Of a stretch of DNA of 64,000 bases, positions 41,792-51,432 are shown piece after piece. Position 1 is the first letter of the stretch, and each line of letters begins with the position of its first letter. The notes under the pieces were generated by a model. It did no database searches and was not told where the DNA came from. It was given only the letters and a program-made list of their open reading frames with translations. The DNA lies in the NCBI RefSeq assembly GCF_030929555.1, contig NZ_JAVFVT010000015.1, forward strand, positions 62,001 through 126,000. The letters run 5' to 3'. This stretch comes from Paenibacillus sp. LHD-117. GTDB taxonomy: Bacteria; Bacillota; Bacilli; Paenibacillales; Paenibacillaceae. Both the position numbers and the translations under genes were made by a program.

Positions 41792-43369
41792 CTACTTTTC
41801 CGTCATCTTCAACTGTTCGTATTCCCGGGGAGACACGCCGAAATGGCGCTTAAAGCATTTGCTGAAGTATCCCGCATCGTTATAGCCCACTTCTTCCGCA
41901 ATATCAGCAAATCGAATGCCGCCGCCTGTCAATAGCTCGCTTGCCTTCTGCATGCGCACTTGCGTGAGGTGATCGCTCACCGTCAAGTCCGTTTCTCTTT
42001 TAATGATACGACGCAAGTAACTGGCGTTGATATACAAGGAAGCTGCGATATCCTCCACCATCAATTCAGGATTTCTGTAATGCGTCCTTATGAGGGCAAG
42101 CGTATCCTCGACGATTTGGCGCGAGCGAGTCGATCGCTTTCCGCTTCGGAAGGCGATGACTTGGCTATAGAAACGGCAAAGCCAGTCTGCCGCCTCATCA
42201 AGAGATGGATTGGCTTCCGCTTCGGCGAATGGGAAAAAACCTTTGCCGAATACATCCTCCAACCGGCAGTTCATCTCTGCTAAATAAGACATGCAAAGCG
42301 AAACAAGCCCCGCAATTAAACCTCGGGCTGCATCCGGTGAAATATGACGTTCTTTGACGGTGCGAAACAATTCCCGAAGCTCTGCATTCGCCGACATTTC
42401 ATCCCCGGTACGAAGTGCAGTCAGAAGCCGCTCATGGCAATCCACCGAATAGAAAACTTCAGGGTTGCTGTTCAACTTGTCGTAAACGAGCACCCGGCCT
42501 TCGCCAAGCGTAACCCGGTGTTCCAGAGCTTGGAGCGCTTCCCTCCAGGACATCCAGAGTTCACAGGTATCAGATACGGTTCTTCCAATGCCGACAGACA
42601 CCGACAGTTTCAAATAATGTTTAGCTGCCTGAACGATTCGTTCTGCCAGAAGAAGAACACGATCTTCTTCCGGATCCGATACAAGCAGCAGAAGACGATC
42701 TTCCTGAGCCGGAACAACCTCCAAGTTGGCTTCCCGATCTTTAAGATGGACAACAATATTGCTTACGGCATACTTCCAAAGCGATACCTGGTCAGGGTCC
42801 GGCCATTGCTGATGCAAGCGATCTATAGAGATGGCAATGGCTTGCCACTTGGACGCATGTTTGGGCATGCCGAATCTTTGGAAGCCTTGCAGGCAAGCCT
42901 CTTTTTTCATACCGTTGCGTACGAGGAGATAATTCAAGAAGCGTTCTTTCAGAATGTCGGAGTCTCTGGTCGCCGAATTACGTTCCAGCAATAATCGGTC
43001 AAGGCGCGTCTTGGCAGTCAGAAGCGTGCGATAAAGCTCATCCCGGTCGAACGGCTTCAGCAAGTAGTCCTCGATGCCAAGCCGTAGTGCCCGCCGCGCA
43101 TACTCGAACTCATTATGGCCCGTCACCATAATGATCGTACAATCCGGGTACTTCTCTTTGAGAGACTCCGCTACCGCTAATCCGTCGATAATCGGCATGC
43201 TAATATCCAAAAGGGCAATATCCGGTTTGTGACTTTCCAGCAGTGTCAGCGCCTCTTCACCGTTACGGGCTTCCCACATCAACCGCATTCCGAGCGTGTC
43301 CCATTCGGCGGCCGTTCTCAAATAATCACGGAACAGCGCCTCGTCATCAGCCATCATCACGTTGTACAT
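41792..43369 (-). CDS. AraC-type response regulator
   Basis: The 525-residue YesN-like regulator has a receiver domain with MMADDEALF, phospho-Asp in DIALLDISMPIIDGL, and KPFDRDE. A long middle domain follows, and two C-terminal helix-turn-helix motifs (VEDIAASLYINASYLRRIIK; FADIAEEVGYNDAGYFSKCF). It probably controls the binding-protein, permease and GH35 operon downstream. Its start overlaps the kinase stop by 23 bases. Confidence 0.92.
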   Translation of the reverse strand: MYNVMMADDEALFRDYLRTAAEWDTLGMRLMWEARNGEEALTLLESHKPDIALLDISMPIIDGLAVAESLKEKYPDCTIIMVTGHNEFEYARRALRLGIEDYLLKPFDRDELYRTLLTAKTRLDRLLLERNSATRDSDILKERFLNYLLVRNGMKKEACLQGFQRFGMPKHASKWQAIAISIDRLHQQWPDPDQVSLWKYAVSNIVVHLKDREANLEVVPAQEDRLLLLVSDPEEDRVLLLAERIVQAAKHYLKLSVSVGIGRTVSDTCELWMSWREALQALEHRVTLGEGRVLVYDKLNSNPEVFYSVDCHERLLTALRTGDEMSANAELRELFRTVKERHISPDAARGLIAGLVSLCMSYLAEMNCRLEDVFGKGFFPFAEAEANPSLDEAADWLCRFYSQVIAFRSGKRSTRSRQIVEDTLALIRTHYRNPELMVEDIAASLYINASYLRRIIKRETDLTVSDHLTQVRMQKASELLTGGGIRFADIAEEVGYNDAGYFSKCFKRHFGVSPREYEQLKMTEK

Positions 43370-45158
43370 GATTCTCCTCCTTGCCTAACGGCAACCTCAA
43401 CATAACCGTAGTCCCCTCAGATCCGCTAACAATACTTAATCCGACGCTATATCCAAAGTATAACCTTAGCCTCTTAACGACATTAGCCACCCCGAAGCCT
43501 CTGTCCGGCGTTCCAGCAAGGAGATGATCTCGTTGTTCGTTCGTCATGCCTCTTCCATTATCCTGAACGATTAGCAATAGCATCCCATCGGTCAACTCGC
43601 CTTTAATTCGCACCACACCGGGCCAGCCAGTTGGCTTAATGCCATGGTATATTGCATTTTCAACGAGCGGCTGAAGCGTTAGTTTGGGAATGATGATCGG
43701 TTTTGAAGCCGCCGGAATGCTAATTTCGTAACCCAACACATCGGAATATCGATAGCCTTGAATGATTAAGTAGGATTCAACCAATTGAATCTCTTCCTGG
43801 AGGCTAATGAGGTCCTTGCCCCCGCTTAACGCGCCGCGGTAGAACGAAGCGAGCGCTTTCGTCGCGTCGCGCGCCTGCACCGGTCTGTTCATGTCGCACA
43901 GCACATAGATCAAATCCAGGGTATTGTAGAGAAAATGCGGCTTGATTTGCTCATTCATTAAAGTAAGCTCAGTCTCCCGCTTCTGCCGTTGTTCATCGGC
44001 GACTTGTTCAATGAGTTTACGGATATGGAATACCATGCTATTGAACCCTTGAGCCAAATATCCAAATTCATCTTTCTCCTTGCGGTCGAGTCGAACATGA
44101 AGCTCTCCGTTGCGCACTTGCCGCATGTGAGTGTGGAGCTGCTTTAGCGGCCTGCCGATCATGCGGGAAAGGAAGTATGCCCCGGACAGCGCGAGAATGA
44201 GACAGACCGTGCCCGTGCCGACAATCAGCTCATTGTTGCGGCGTAGCTCTTTGGTCAAGTAACGCAGAGGCGTGCCGCTCTCGAGGGTCCATGATGTACC
44301 TCTGACATTGACTCTTGTTACAAGGAAAGTTTCTCCATTCACCTCTTGCATGGCGCTGTCTCTGCCTTTCGTCCACGCTTGTCCGGTCGGTTGAATGGTT
44401 GACAGCAGCACCTCGCCTGGACGATTCGTCGCAATGACTTCTTCCTGCTCGTTAAGCAACCGATAGTATCGGCCTTGCGTTTCACCGATTCCTTTGAATT
44501 GGGCCGACAAATCCCCCGTTTTAATCACAAGGAAAAGGTAACCGAGCGTATCTCCTGTATTGATATCAAGTACTTTCTTGCCCAATGTGACGACAGGCTG
44601 GTGCGAATCAACCGTCAGAAAGTCGCGGATCTCCTCTCTAAACCGAACCGTCTCTCCACTAGTCGCTTTGATCTCTTCCAGCAAGGAACTCGTCAAAGCT
44701 TTCATGCTGTTTACTTCCATCTTCGGGTTATCGGTAATCAGATCCCCCTGGATATCCATAAAAGCAAGAGCGTCAATATTCTGAAACGTGGCTTTGGCAA
44801 ACTCGAGATGATTCAGAATCTGAGTCCGTCTCTCGATGGGGAGGGAGGGAGTACTATCGCGAAGACGATTGTAAAGAACGACATTATTCACCCCAGTCAG
44901 TACCATGTTCGCGCAGCTCTCCGCCTCATTGAATGTCCAGCCGATTCGTGCTGAAATGAGGTGCGAATCGTCGAGTACAGTGCGGGTCGTCTCGGAAATG
45001 TACGTCTTCGAGAACAGTTGATTGGATATGAGTCCGAGCAGCAGAAATGGGACCGCCACCACCGGGAGATAAACGGCTATAATTTTGCTTCGAATGCTAC
45101 TGTCTCCGAAGCGTGTCCATAACCGCTTCTTGGCGTGCTTCCATTTCAATATGTTCAT
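43347..45158 (-). CDS. Sensor histidine kinase (YesM type)
   Basis: The kinase of about 603 residues has a first membrane helix near residue 25 (IIAVYLPVVAVPFLLLGL), an outer sensor, a second helix (LIVGTGTVCLILALSGAYFL), HAMP, His box EQIKPHFLYNTLDLIYVLCD and ATPase motifs PLVENAIYHGI and DNGRGMTNEQ. ATG at 45158 is chosen because GGAGG lies 6 bases upstream. It works with the regulator encoded next. The cognate signal is likely a galactose-containing oligosaccharide, by context only. Confidence 0.92.
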   Translation of the reverse strand: MNILKWKHAKKRLWTRFGDSSIRSKIIAVYLPVVAVPFLLLGLISNQLFSKTYISETTRTVLDDSHLISARIGWTFNEAESCANMVLTGVNNVVLYNRLRDSTPSLPIERRTQILNHLEFAKATFQNIDALAFMDIQGDLITDNPKMEVNSMKALTSSLLEEIKATSGETVRFREEIRDFLTVDSHQPVVTLGKKVLDINTGDTLGYLFLVIKTGDLSAQFKGIGETQGRYYRLLNEQEEVIATNRPGEVLLSTIQPTGQAWTKGRDSAMQEVNGETFLVTRVNVRGTSWTLESGTPLRYLTKELRRNNELIVGTGTVCLILALSGAYFLSRMIGRPLKQLHTHMRQVRNGELHVRLDRKEKDEFGYLAQGFNSMVFHIRKLIEQVADEQRQKRETELTLMNEQIKPHFLYNTLDLIYVLCDMNRPVQARDATKALASFYRGALSGGKDLISLQEEIQLVESYLIIQGYRYSDVLGYEISIPAASKPIIIPKLTLQPLVENAIYHGIKPTGWPGVVRIKGELTDGMLLLIVQDNGRGMTNEQRDHLLAGTPDRGFGVANVVKRLRLYFGYSVGLSIVSGSEGTTVMLRLPLGKEENHVQRDDG

Positions 45159-45253
45159 CTCCGGCCTCCGTCTGGTAAGGCGAATCAAACGCAAGAATGC
45201 GGAATTCAAGCTTGTCCGATTACTAGTTGAAAGATCCTATTATATCACGGAAA

Positions 45254-45281
45254 CCAGCCACAGCGTTTCCGCTCTGGCTGG
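45254..45281. terminator. Hairpin after the GH39-like gene
   Basis: CCAGCCACAGC/GCTCTGGCTGG stem around a short loop, between the GH39-like stop and the kinase start. It ends in TTT on the minus strand; a weak terminator or attenuator. Confidence 0.5.
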
Positions 45282-45322
45282 CATTTCCCCCGGCTCTTTT
45301 GTGTAAATCCAATATCCTCTTT

Positions 45323-47566
45323 CTACAGCGCTAACGTGATTCGGTCTATATCCGGGGAGTACCCGGTTGCATTGCTAAAACGTAAAGTATTCGAGCCTGC
45401 AGCTAGCGTTACCGGAACGACGACCGTACTGACGGTGCTCCAGCTTCCGCTGCCAGGGAAGTTAATCGCCTGAGCAGGTCCGCCGTTGATGGATAACGAA
45501 GCTGAACGGGCATCGGCTGTGATATAGGAAATCGTCAACTGATAAGTGCCAGCGCTGCTAACCTGCACATTATTAAATTGCAAATAGTTTGCGCTACCAT
45601 TACCGATATAGCCTACGATCTTACCTCCCGACGCAGTGCTTTGATCCATTATGCGCGCGTTGCCCGCCAGCGTGTTCGTGGCCGACTCTGCCTCTAGAGC
45701 AATTTCATTGGCGTTCAGAACGGTTATTTTGTCCAGATCCGGCGCGAAACTTGAAGTGTTGGCGAATGTTAAGGTATTGACGCCAGCTTGTAGTGCAACC
45801 GTCACGTCCATGAACCCTGTCGTACTCCAGCCTCCGGTCGAAGGGAAGTTCAGCGTCTGCGGAGCAGCGCCATTCACCGACAGGGTAGCTGATCTCGCCT
45901 CTCCGCTCACATATGAAATCCGAAGCGTTTGATTGCCTGCGGAAGAGGCTGTGACATTCGGGAATGTCAGTTTATTAGCGGCATTGCCTCCAATGTATCC
46001 AACCACCCGATTGTTCGATGCGTAGGCAGCCTCGCTGATACGCGCAGATCCTCCGATTATGTTTATTAAACTCTCCGCCTCGTAACTCGTTTGAGGGAGT
46101 GATGCCGGAGTGCCCCCCTTAACGATAAGACCTACCGTCGAGTAAGCGGGAAGAGCGAGTGTCTCTGACAACGCTCCGGACGCTACCGTTCGGGTCAGTG
46201 TTTGGGACGGGGCGCTCGCGTCGTTCGTCTCCGATGCGGTATACACCTCAACCGTAACGTTGCCGCTAACCGGCAGGTTGGTCAAGTTTAAGGTAATGCT
46301 GCCAGTCGTACCTGAATGATTAACAGCAAGTGCCACGGGCTGCCCTGCATGGTTAACGATGCCTTGCGCCTGTGATACGCTGGTGTAGGTCGTAGAGCGC
46401 AACCCATAATTGCCTGCTCCCAGACCCATCGCGGTTGAATAGAGTCGCCAGGTTCGGTTGAATGGCTGCATGGTGGCGGTATTGGTCGTGCTATTCCAGC
46501 TATAGGCGCCATGACCAACTTCTGTCCAAGCCCAGTAATCGTCATTCACAACATTAGTCGGATACAAGGTATAGTAGGCTCCGCCCGCTACTCCGTCCCG
46601 CATTAGCTTCATGAGCTTCTGCCCATGATAGGAGATCCCTTCGCGTCCGGCCACCTCCGGTGGAGCTGATGCGTTATTGGGCGTCTTGTTCCATTCGTTC
46701 ATGAATATTGGAATCGTCCGGTCTCGGCCTTGTGCCGCAATAAACCGGCGAAGCTCGTCGATCCGGTCGAATCCGCCATACTCGTAATCATGAACGGAAA
46801 TAAAGTTTAAATCATTCGAGGTAATGCGGCTGTCACGCAATAGACGCCCAATCGTGCCGAAGTCTCCTCCCCACGTGTCCTCGCCAGGACCGCCTATCGG
46901 AATGATGGCACTAATAGATCGAATCGCTTTCGCCGAGTGGTAATATTGATCAACAGCCGCCTCTTCCTTGGTGGCGTACGGACTGCCAGTCAGAACAATA
47001 TAACCGTGAGGTTCGTTCAAAAATTCCATCATATCCAGATTGTTCTTAAGCCGGTCATATACTTTGGCCACGATATCTTCATAGACATCCCAATCCTTTG
47101 GTACGCCAGCCTCCGTTCCGCTCCAACTTAGCCACTTCGGCAGTTCGAATATCATGCCCATTGTCTTGAAGCCTTTGGATTTGGCAAGGCTCGTCCAACC
47201 CTCATAGCGTGTAAAATTCCAGTTGGCCGGGTCCTGAACCTGATTTACATTGTTTTTGTAATCATTCAGCGTAATATTAGCCGGCAGAATATCCTGAAGC
47301 CTAAGGTCGGCACGCATGAAAACCAGCCCTGTATCATCGAGTTTGTTCCAGGCATCCGTATGCGTTCTTGTCGGAAAGTGAGTACCCCCGATAACGTCTG
47401 GGTAGCCGGTCCCAGTGCTGCTGGAATAGTCGATCGTTGCCGTGCCAGTCGCTGCAAACACTTGTGAAGGCTGAATTCCGACGATGACGGTCAGAACTGC
47501 AACCGTAGCAAGCGTCAGCATGGCAACCCGCTTACCCATACTTAGAATACGCTTACATTCTCTCAT
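45323..47566 (-). CDS. Secreted GH39-like glycoside hydrolase with two CBM35-like modules
   Basis: The 747-residue protein has a signal peptide (VAMLTLATVAVLTVIVGIQP, then VFA-A). The clan-A barrel covers about residues 45-380 with the probable acid/base Glu in DMMEFLNEPHGYIVL and nucleophile Glu in TIPIFMNEWNKTPNN. A beta-sandwich follows. Two repeated modules of about 120 residues come last (SYEAESLINIIGGSARISEA; EIALEAESATNTLAGNARIM) that look like CBM35/CBM6 sugar-binding domains. It acts outside the cell on a polysaccharide; products could enter through the ABC system downstream. GGAGGAG precedes the ATG by 7 bases. The exact GH family is less certain than the fold. Confidence 0.82.
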   Translation of the reverse strand: MRECKRILSMGKRVAMLTLATVAVLTVIVGIQPSQVFAATGTATIDYSSSTGTGYPDVIGGTHFPTRTHTDAWNKLDDTGLVFMRADLRLQDILPANITLNDYKNNVNQVQDPANWNFTRYEGWTSLAKSKGFKTMGMIFELPKWLSWSGTEAGVPKDWDVYEDIVAKVYDRLKNNLDMMEFLNEPHGYIVLTGSPYATKEEAAVDQYYHSAKAIRSISAIIPIGGPGEDTWGGDFGTIGRLLRDSRITSNDLNFISVHDYEYGGFDRIDELRRFIAAQGRDRTIPIFMNEWNKTPNNASAPPEVAGREGISYHGQKLMKLMRDGVAGGAYYTLYPTNVVNDDYWAWTEVGHGAYSWNSTTNTATMQPFNRTWRLYSTAMGLGAGNYGLRSTTYTSVSQAQGIVNHAGQPVALAVNHSGTTGSITLNLTNLPVSGNVTVEVYTASETNDASAPSQTLTRTVASGALSETLALPAYSTVGLIVKGGTPASLPQTSYEAESLINIIGGSARISEAAYASNNRVVGYIGGNAANKLTFPNVTASSAGNQTLRISYVSGEARSATLSVNGAAPQTLNFPSTGGWSTTGFMDVTVALQAGVNTLTFANTSSFAPDLDKITVLNANEIALEAESATNTLAGNARIMDQSTASGGKIVGYIGNGSANYLQFNNVQVSSAGTYQLTISYITADARSASLSINGGPAQAINFPGSGSWSTVSTVVVPVTLAAGSNTLRFSNATGYSPDIDRITLAL

Positions 47567-47962
47567 TTAAAAACTCCTCCGAAATTAAATGTTGTATACC
47601 CGGTCCGTTCGGGCCCTGGAACAGAGAGGGCATGCGTCCGCTGGCGTCTGCAACAGCGGTACTTGCACTATACGAGAAAACGATCGAAATCACAACGGAT
47701 TTTTCGCTACGAATTTGGAATTTACGACACATGTCTCTTCGAATACTTGGAAGCTCTATTTTATACGCCGTCCAGAACGTCCTGACGATTTTCTGGTCCG
47801 TCGCCGGCGCCGTGCACAAGCTCACGCTTGCTCCCGAGGGCGCATAACACTATGGAGTTACTCCTGACGAAAGGGGAATTCGAAATTAATAAATGGCGGT
47901 GCAGGAAGCCCCCTTTTTTATTACCAATTTTTTTTCATTCAAAATCCCGTCTTCGGTATTTC
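47567..47962. other. Long upstream region of the GH39-like gene
   Basis: About 390 bases without a convincing gene. Near 47585 lies the ribosome site of the GH39-like gene. The rest (47630-47850) has open frames on both strands, but none resembles a family I know, and no clear promoter or hairpin stands out. It may contain more gene debris like that just beyond. Confidence 0.3.
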
Positions 47963-48230
47963 CTACGGCATATATGGGAAAGGTGAGCAATGCCCCGATG
48001 CCACCGGATACACGGTGCGATGGGTTCTGATGATCTCCTGTACAAATGGATCATACGGCCTGTGGCACACATCCACGATGCCGATCTGATAATTCTCACC
48101 ATCGAAACGCCCAAGCTGATCGTTGTATTGGAAATAATGAAAGCCGACCAGTTCCGGTATCACCAATCCGTTCTCCACGAAATACCGATAGGCGCTTCCA
48201 CGTTCGGCCTGCGTGTTTACCGCTCTGATG
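47963..48230 (-). pseudogene. C-terminal remnant of a glycoside hydrolase
   Basis: RAVNTQAERGSAYRYFVENG, then LVIPELVGFHYFQYNDQLGR and FDGENYQIGIVDVCHRPYDP match the last part of a clan-A glycosidase domain as found in agarase/GH42-like proteins (active-site closing strand with the YFQYNDQ motif). The fragment is joined directly behind a broken kinase gene, so a deletion fused two unrelated genes. Confidence 0.6.
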
Positions 48231-49150
48231 CCATCCTTGCTGCTTGCACTTGAATGTAACCTTCGCTATTTTCGAGCCCGTGGTATAGTGCGTTTTCTAC
48301 CAGCGGCCGAAGAATGAACCGCGGAAGCTGTACCATGTCCAGCCCAGGCTCTACTTGCATCCGAACATCGAATGCATAATCATACCTCAATCTCTGCAGC
48401 TCAATATAATCCCCGATAGCGGCAAATTCGTCATCAAGAGTAACGATCATGCTTTTTTTCCCAAATTATAATGCAACACCCGTGTAAATATTGTAACCAG
48501 CTTCGCGATATCGCTCTGACCGTGCATCCGCGCGAGCCATTGAATCGTATTCAGCGTATTGTGAATGAAATGAGGATTGATCTGAACGAGCAGCTTCTCC
48601 ACTTCGAGCTGACCCCGCCTCTTCTCCTCGTATTTAATCTCCGCAACCAGTTCGACGGTCCGATCTCTCATCTGCTCGAAATTGCGAAAGACGGACTGAA
48701 ATTCAGCCAGGCGGATATTCGGCTCGGATTGATCGGACAGATTCAAGGTAAACCTCGTAATCACCTTATTCATCTGCCGCAGAGGTCGGCTAACCATAAG
48801 CCATATCAGCCAGCCCATGAGCAGGCTGAGCAAGAGCGAACAGATGGAAACCCATAGAAACTGGTACCACTTTACGGTTTCCCGTTCATAATCCGTATCG
48901 AGTACCATTAGATTCAGCTTCCAGCCTGCGTCGCTACGGATTGGAAGTTGCGGTAGCCCCCGTTTTCTTCGGACATATCGCTGTAATGCACGGCTCCTTC
49001 CGCGCTTGTCATGGTGTGATATACATTAAAGTCCATCGCTTTGCGCTCGAACATTCCTTGCAAGACGGACGAGATTTTAACTTCCATATAGGAAAAAAAA
49101 GGATTTCCATTGTTGTCCTCCATCTTGCGAACCAATCGCTATTGGTGGCT
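48225..49150 (-). pseudogene. YesM-type sensor kinase, fragment with several frameshifts
   Basis: Segments in different frames make one kinase: MEDNNGNPFFSYMEVKISSV (sensor), then GWKLNLMVLDTDYERETVKW with membrane helix and HAMP, the His box LLVQINPHFIHNTLNTIQWL, and ILRPLVENALYHGLEN. A run of seven A near 48452 explains one shift (HYNLGKK-SMIVTLDDE), and another lies near 48925. Both ends are missing. Confidence 0.8.
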
Positions 49151-49278
49151 TAGCTTTGCCTTTCCAAGCAGGATTTCCACCTGCTAAACTTCACAACCTA
49201 GGCTTGGTCGCACCGAAAGTTGAGTTAGTTACTTCTGCAAGGCTCTTTTTATTTTGAAGAAAAGATTGAACAAATCGC

Positions 49279-49309
49279 TTGCACCTTACGTAACGTAAGG
49301 TTTTATAAT
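49279..49309 (+). promoter_or_regulatory. MerR-type promoter with 19-bp spacer and operator
   Basis: The -35 TTGCAC (49279-49284) and -10 TATAAT (49304-49309) are 19 bases apart, the overlong spacer that MerR proteins untwist. A perfect 19-bp palindrome ACCTTACGTAACGTAAGGT (49283-49301) fills the spacer. Confidence 0.88.
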
Positions 49310-49354
49310 GAGGATACCGGTGATCGAGCTAGCGACAAAGAACGGAGATGATTA

Positions 49355-49870
49355 ATGAAACGATATTGGAAGGTCGGGGATCTGGCCAAGCTGACGGGGC
49401 TAACGGTGCGCACGCTGCGCTTCTACGACCAGATCGGGCTGCTCTCGCCGTCGACTTCCACGGAATCGGGACATCGGCTCTACGACGACGAGGATTTGTC
49501 GCGGCTCTATCGAATTGTATCGCTGAAGGAGTTGGGCCTGTCGCTCGACGAAGTGAAGGCGGCACTGACGGGCCGCGGAATTGACCCGCTCGAGGTCGTC
49601 GGCCTGCAGATGGAGCGGGTGCTGGAGCAAATCCGGCGGCAGCAGAAGCTGCTGGATCAACTGAGGCACGTGTCTAAGCTGATGAAAGGAAAGGAGCAGG
49701 TGACGGTCGACGATTTCACCACGCTGCTACAAGCGATGAAGAACGACTACGAGAAGCCGATCCTGAATCGTCGACAAAGCTGGGAGCAACGTTTTGGCCT
49801 GCTGGGGATGTTCTTAGCGGGCGGGGATGACAAAACAAACAATAAAAAAGAAGAAAACAAGGAGGATTAA
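49355..49870 (+). CDS. MerR-family regulator
   Basis: The 171-residue protein has the MerR N-terminus (YWKVGDLAKLTGLTVRTLRF, YDQIGLLSPS) with a second wing helix and a long dimerisation coiled coil (QMERVLEQIRRQQKLLDQLR). The C-terminal domain is short with a Lys/Glu tail (DDKTNNKKEENKED) and has no metal-binding Cys, so it more likely senses an organic ligand. It probably activates its own promoter and the two SRPBCC genes that follow. Confidence 0.9.
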   Translation: MKRYWKVGDLAKLTGLTVRTLRFYDQIGLLSPSTSTESGHRLYDDEDLSRLYRIVSLKELGLSLDEVKAALTGRGIDPLEVVGLQMERVLEQIRRQQKLLDQLRHVSKLMKGKEQVTVDDFTTLLQAMKNDYEKPILNRRQSWEQRFGLLGMFLAGGDDKTNNKKEENKED

Positions 49871-49874
49871 GATT

Positions 49875-50315
49875 ATGAAAGAAAAATTTGTAAACCACGG
49901 AACATTCGTAATTGAAAAAACTTATCCGGCATCCAGGGAGCAGGTGTACGAAGCAATGGCTGACGCTGAAGCCAAAGCACGTTGGTTCACGAAGCCGGAA
50001 GTGTTCGAATTCCGGGTAGGCGGACGGGAATTCAGCAGCGGTGAAACGCCGGACGGCGGATTGTTCACGTTCGACGCGACTTATCAGGAGATTGTGCCGC
50101 TCGAGCGGATTGTTTATACGTACGTGATGGACCTTAACGGCGTGCGGTTCTCGGTATCCATTACGACGATCGAGCTTGCAGACGCGGATGGCGGCACGAA
50201 GCTGACCTTTACGGAGCAAGGCACCTTCTTCGATGGGCTCGATGTGGTGGAGAATCGGGAACACGGGTCGAGGGAGCTGCTGGAGCTGCTGGGCAATTCG
50301 CTTACTCAGAGCTGA
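49875..50315 (+). CDS. AHSA1-type SRPBCC protein
   Basis: The protein of about 146 residues has the hydrophobic-cavity START/AHSA1 fold: FVIEKTYPASREQVYEAMAD, ARWFTKPEVFEFRVGGREF, LTFTEQGTFFDGLD and a C-terminal helix LLELLGNSLTQ. Proteins of this kind bind small hydrophobic ligands; their role here is unknown. ATG at 49875 has AAGGAGG 8-9 bases upstream, so the longer frame from 49827 is not used. It starts 5 bases after merR. Confidence 0.9.
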   Translation: MKEKFVNHGTFVIEKTYPASREQVYEAMADAEAKARWFTKPEVFEFRVGGREFSSGETPDGGLFTFDATYQEIVPLERIVYTYVMDLNGVRFSVSITTIELADADGGTKLTFTEQGTFFDGLDVVENREHGSRELLELLGNSLTQS

Positions 50316-50319
50316 AAAG

Positions 50320-50815
50320 CCGTTGCGGCGGAGGACGACGCCGACCTAGCTCCCGGCGAATTGGAGTTTGCCCATTCACGCTGGTACGACTCCCCAAGGG
50401 AAGAGGTTTACCGGGCGTGGGCGCAGCCGGAGCTGCTGACGCAGTGGTGGGGGCCTAACGGCTTCACGAGCACGTTCCGCGAATTCGACTTCCGCGAAGG
50501 CGGCTCCTGGCGTTTTACCTTTCACGGACCGGACGGCAGGGATTATCCGAACGAGAACAAGTTCATCGAGATCGAGTCGGGAGAGCGTATCGTACTGGAG
50601 CATCAAGGCGATCCTGAGTTCCGGTTGACGGCGACATTTACCGAGAAGGGCGGTCGGACGCGTGTAACATTCCGTCAGCAGTTCAAAGACGAGATGATAT
50701 TCGAGCAAGTGAAATCGTATTACCCGGCCTGCAACAAGCAGAACCTGGACCGTCTTCGAGCTGGTGCTAGAGGGACAGCGCGTATTATAACTGCGGGGAA
50801 GCATGCCGCGTAAAC
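50320..50815 (+). pseudogene. Second AHSA1-type SRPBCC gene, with a 3' frameshift and no clear start
   Basis: Family features are clear (LEFAHSRWYDSPREEVYRAW, LLTQWWGPNGFTSTFREFDF, RVTFRQQFKDEMIFEQVKSY). Near 50757 the natural ending DRLELVLEGQRVL is one base out of frame, so the open frame ends in a foreign tail. At the 5' end there is no start codon with a proper ribosome site: TTG at 50361 is far from GGAGG at about 50335, and the frame runs back to the stop of the gene before. It may once have been fused or coupled to it. Confidence 0.7.
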
Positions 50816-50820
50816 AGCAT

Positions 50821-50857
50821 CGGCCTAAGAACGTTGGAGCGTTCTTAGGCCGTTTTT
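50821..50857 (+). terminator. Terminator of the merR-AHSA1 operon
   Basis: Perfect 13-bp stem CGGCCTAAGAACG/CGTTCTTAGGCCG followed by TTTTT. Confidence 0.9.
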
Positions 50858-51205
50858 CCGAGTCTAACACTTTATTTACTTCTGACACAAGATTGTTAGG
50901 TGTAAAAAAACTCTGGTACCACTTTTGTTGATTTTATTGGGTTTGCCGCGGCACGTGATAAACACGAAAAATAAAAAGTCAGGAACCACCAAAGATTACC
51001 ATAAAAAGAAAGTTGGGAACCAATTTGTTCGTTTTTTTAATCGTTGACCCCTGAGACACATGATTCAAAAGGAACAAAAATATAGAAAATAGAATCTACA
51101 TAAATGGGAGGTCTCTCATTCAACAATACGCTTCCTCGCTACAGTGAATGTCTGATGTCTGTTCAATAGAGAATGCGTCAATACTACTAGGTATCATGAT
51201 TAATA
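50858..51205. other. Gene-free stretch with repeat debris
   Basis: Starts with AGTCTAACACTTTATTTACT and TCTGACAC, which recur at 33646-33670 and partly at 14436-14450. The rest is A+T-rich with remnants such as GTTGGGAACCAATTTGTTCG and no gene that I can support. Confidence 0.35.
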
Positions 51206-51207
51206 GG

Positions 51208-51432
51208 ATGGTAATGAATGCGCACATCGAGTCGTTCCATAGTGTATTGGAGGCCGAGTGCCTGCAGCGGCACGAGTTCATGAGCTACCAAGAAGCGTAC
51301 GACACGGTGACGAAATACATCCGCTTCTACAATGAACGGCGGATGCATGGCAGTCTGTACGATCAAGCGCCCGAGCAGTACCGTGTTGCCGCGGCGACTG
51401 GTGAAGTGGAGCCTTTAATCGTGAAAGTCTGA
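51208..51432 (+). pseudogene. IS3-family transposase, C-terminal fragment
   Basis: MNAHIESFHSVLEAECLQRH, EFMSYQEAYDTVTKYIRFYN and ERRMHGSLYDQAPEQY are the final part of the IS3-type OrfB integrase, around the catalytic Glu (ESFHS). The upstream catalytic Asp residues and OrfA are absent. Confidence 0.88.

Noticed and set aside
47553-47867. Open frames on both strands upstream of the GH39-like gene
   Set aside because: None has a ribosome site or recognisable motif, and they overlap each other. Treated as upstream or debris sequence.
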